A stretch of 64,000 nucleotides of DNA, taken from positions 1,141,362-1,205,361 of the forward strand of contig NW_027062618.1 of assembly GCF_032884065.1 (NCBI RefSeq). The letters are read 5' to 3'. Both the position numbers and the translations under genes were made by a program. Shown here piece after piece: positions 61,384 through 64,000 of the stretch. A model generated the notes under the pieces. The model worked only from the letters and a program-made list of their open reading frames with translations, was not told the origin of the DNA and made no database searches. This stretch comes from Artemia franciscana. Taxonomy: Eukaryota > Arthropoda > Branchiopoda > Anostraca > Artemiidae. Positions within the stretch are counted from its first letter, which is position 1. Every line of letters starts with the position of its first letter.

Positions 61384-61641
61384 TTAGACCTTAGATCCTC
61401 CTGTGCCGCCAGAGGCACCCAGGGCATCCACGAAGAGCCGCCAGTCATCCCGCATGTGCGCCGCTGCCCAAACATCTTCCCACTGGGGCTGGATCGTCGT
61501 GTGGATGTTCGACAAATCCAGTTGGTAGGTGCGACGCAGCGTGTCGCACCTACTGACAAAAAGGCTGAGGCACGTCTGTAGTATTGGGAGGGGGAGGCTT
61601 CTGGCCTGTTCTCCCTTAAAGTTGTTTTTACTAAAAGACAT
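61384..61641 (-). pseudogene. LINE ORF2 C-terminal fragment, GC-rich
   Basis: An open minus-strand frame ends ...CDTLRRTYQLDLSNIHTTIQ, then WEDVWAAAHMRDDWRLFVDA and LGASGG with a stop at 61384. 'xWExxxxxAxDRxxWRxxVxAL' is a common end of non-LTR ORF2 proteins. GC content is well above the surroundings. A hairpin (stem GTAGGTGCGAC, 61525-61535 with 61543-61553) lies in the coding part. Its stop lies within a few bases of the Penelope-like remnant. Confidence 0.55.
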
Positions 61642-62730
61642 GCAAAAAGAAGAAAAATCAACCTGGCAAGCTCAGTGTGTGCCGATTCTCCTATATCTTA
61701 ATTCAGTTGAACCATATCCGTTTAACGGACTGCCGTCATTATTTTAATTGAATGGCGGTCACAGGTGGCCTTTTCTGTCTTGCGAAATTTTCAACGTTTG
61801 GCTAAGTGGGTGTTGTCTGTTCCGAATAAAAACTATTGTTTGTTCAACGAACCTAAATACATTTATGAGGATTGAGAGAATGAGTGAAAGCATATAGATC
61901 TTTTCAGGATGGATTTAGATCTCAAGTAATCGATCATAACTTCCTTTAAGATCGTGACTGTTCAGATAGACCTTTGTTGATTTTAATTTGCTAGTTCCTT
62001 CACAAGCGGAAATAAACAGGGACGTGGACTAAATAATACAATTAGTTGTCCTAATCGTTTCCCTATATTATCAATACCCTTGCCTTTATCTTTACCTCTT
62101 CCTATGCGATTTCGCTTGTTCTATTTGTTTTATATTAACAAGACACTCTCCGAAGTAATATTATTTCTTACCTTTTCCTATGTCTCAAATATGTTTTTTT
62201 CCATATCTTCTTTCCTCTACCTCTTTCGTGTTTACTTTCCCTGGGCATTACCAAAGGATCTGGGAAAAATCATGAGATCATAGGGTCTGGGAAATCCCAA
62301 GGAAGGTATTTGGATTACTTGAAGCTTCTTGTAGTAATTATACAAAGGTAGATATAATTTTCTTATCCTGATATGCTTTGATGAAGCTTCTGCCTAGCCA
62401 TTATTTGAAATATCGTCTTCTTCTTCGTCCTAGGATCTGCGGTTTTGCAGGTCGAGGTTTTAGAGAGTTTGTAATAACACTACGTTTGTGCTTGTCTAAT
62501 CAACTGCTGTGTTTCATCAAAAGCAGTGTTCTGGAACATTATTTCAGCTACGTGCGTAGGGCACGGGGTTGAGGATCCTAGTCTCGTTGAAATCTATGCT
62601 GTTTTATGATTGTCCTGTAGTTTTTATGTAATTGTCAATAAGTGTCAGCATATCTTTGGTCTAGAAACCATATTTGTTGTTTTTTGTTGTTTTATTTTAA
62701 TCAAGTAAAACAACAAGTGGCTCATGTCAT
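61642..62730. other. Stretch without recognised gene
   Basis: No recognisable exon; may contain 5' parts of the LINE whose end is at 62733, but they are too decayed to identify. Confidence 0.35.
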
Positions 62731-63117
62731 CAGATACATTGGACCGACTGTCTGGAATCCATTCCAACAGCAAGTTAAGGAATCAGAAAGTCTGCCTCAG
62801 CTGAAATGTCGTCTCAAGGCCCATCTTCTGAACAATTAGTTATGTTAAGCATTTTGGAACAAAAGAAGGGTGTCTCTTCCCCCCCCCCCATTTGGGTAAA
62901 ATGATCATCAGTTTTTGTTTTTTCTTGTGTTTTGGTTTCTTTTTTTTTGTGGTTTATTTTCCTTATTTATTTATTTTTTGATGATAAGTGAAATATTTTT
63001 AAAGAAATGGATCGTATTAGATGTCAGCCATGCTTACAGGCCATTGCGGCCTATTTTTGAGCTGATATATGAAAGTTAATAGTATTGTTTTCGAATAAAG
63101 TTACCTACCTACCTACA
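62731..63117 (+). mobile_element. LINE 3' end: ORF2 tail, 3' UTR and (TACC)n tail
   Basis: Codes IRYIGPTVWNPFQQQVKESE and SLPQLKCRLKAHLLNN, then a stop (62837-62839). 'RxxGPxxWNxLPxxxRxSxSLxxFKxxLKxxLL' is the usual C-terminus of CR1/L2/Jockey-like ORF2 proteins. After a 3' UTR with C-run and T-rich parts, it ends 'gaataaagttacctacctacctac', where short terminal repeats are typical of LINE insertion. 5'-truncated. Confidence 0.75.
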
Positions 63118-63224
63118 AAACCAATATCCATCTCTCGAATTACTGATATTTCTACATGTTCGGAGAATAGCTCTTGCTTCACATTACAAACTTAAAACTT
63201 TGTGTTACGTATCCGCATTCAGTT

Positions 63225-63840
63225 GTGTTGCGTCACGTGTTACAGCTCTTATGTCGATCTCGGCTTATAAACACTTTCTTTTGCCCTACAATACTGTTTT
63301 GTCCCGACATAAGCTCACGATCAACAATTAAACCCTTATCATCTGCTCTCAATCATCATCCACAGACACTTAAACATCGAAATAAATAAATACAAACACT
63401 TTATAGCTTCCACGCACTTTCTAAACGTCAAAACGTCAAAGCAGCTAAAACGTCACTTCAACGTCCTATGCACCGTCAATGGCTCTTTGGGATCTTGATC
63501 CTTTATCAAGATCCCCTTTAACACGTGTTGCGTCACGTGTTACAGCTCTTATGTCGATCTCGGCTCATAAACACTTTCTTTTGCCCTACAATACTGTTTT
63601 GTCCCGACATAAGCTCACGATGAACAATTAAATCCTTATCATCCGCTCTCAATCATCATCCACAGACACTTAAACATCGAAATAAATAAATACAAACACT
63701 TTGTAGCTTCCACGCACTTTCTAAACGTCAAAACGTCACTTCAACGTCACGTCAAAGCAGCTAAAACGTCACTTAAACGTCCTATGCACCGTCAATGGCC
63801 CTTGGGGATCTTGATCCTTTATCCTTCCCGTTGACGTTAG
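63225..63840 (+). repeat. 300-bp tandem duplication
   Basis: 'gtgttgcgtcacgtgttaca' starts at 63225 and exactly 300 bp later at 63525. The copies match almost base for base through 'tcttatgtcgatctcggct', 'ctcaatcatcatccacagac' and 'cttccacgcactttctaaac'. The second copy has extra 'aacgtcacttcaacgtcacg' near 63725-63775, a slippage of the AACGTCA micro-unit. No ORF or RNA gene recognised. Confidence 0.9.
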
Positions 63841-63860
63841 AAGAAGTTGAAACTAGCTCA

Positions 63861-63991
<131 letters not shown>

Positions 63992-64000
63992 TGTTTGAAC

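Overview
The window is AT-rich nuclear DNA from an animal. It has spliced host exons with GT/AG introns, introns of several kilobases, many (TA)n microsatellites and a dense load of decayed transposons (Helitron, hAT, Merlin, Penelope-like, LINE, SINE). The Helitron helicase type, the Merlin and Penelope-like elements and the repeat style suggest an arthropod. The hairpin-headed dispersed repeat reminds me of brine shrimp (Artemia) sequence, but that is an impression and was not tested. There are no bacterial-type operons, and no intact autonomous transposon was found.

Layout. 1-10.4 kb: the 3' half of a plus-strand short-chain dehydrogenase/reductase gene (SDR16C / 17-beta-HSD11-13 / retinol dehydrogenase type). 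Three exons (2397-2479, 4975-5091, 10310-10406) join in phase across repeat-filled introns; the cofactor-binding and catalytic exons must lie upstream. 10.4-18.6 kb: a decayed hAT transposase split by a Helitron about 2.9 kb long, then a hAT-type MITE with an 8-bp target duplication and a tRNA-derived SINE. 20.4-22.1 kb: copies of a hairpin-headed dispersed repeat. 22.5-34 kb: a nested Helitron cluster with at least eight copies or fragments on both strands. They carry PIF1-like helicase remnants, a charged N-terminal repeat module, a (TA)n tract behind the helicase stop codon, a GTCCCGGTCGTCATTT minisatellite, tRNA-like sequences, TGACGTCA-rich 5' ends, and hairpin-CTAG 3' ends, often in tandem. 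One copy (28764-30115) keeps an intact 284-codon ORF that fuses the N-terminal module in frame to the helicase C-terminus.

34.5-40.8 kb: three candidate exons of one or more unrecognised plus-strand genes, with a hAT-type MITE, a fold-back repeat and a 193-bp satellite of eight units between them. 41-48 kb: hAT-type MITEs, a Merlin element with a clean 8-bp duplication, another Helitron and a LINE fragment. 48.5-64 kb: mostly non-coding relics: a repeat insertion flanked by 39-bp direct repeats, a MITE, a second Merlin relic, a Penelope-like reverse transcriptase with two frameshifts, two LINE 3' ends, a 300-bp tandem duplication and a terminal (TA)n tract.

How the parts relate: the host genes are independent of the mobile elements, which fill their introns and flanks. 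All Helitron copies seen lack a Rep (HUH) domain, so any movement would need a Rep/helicase protein encoded elsewhere.
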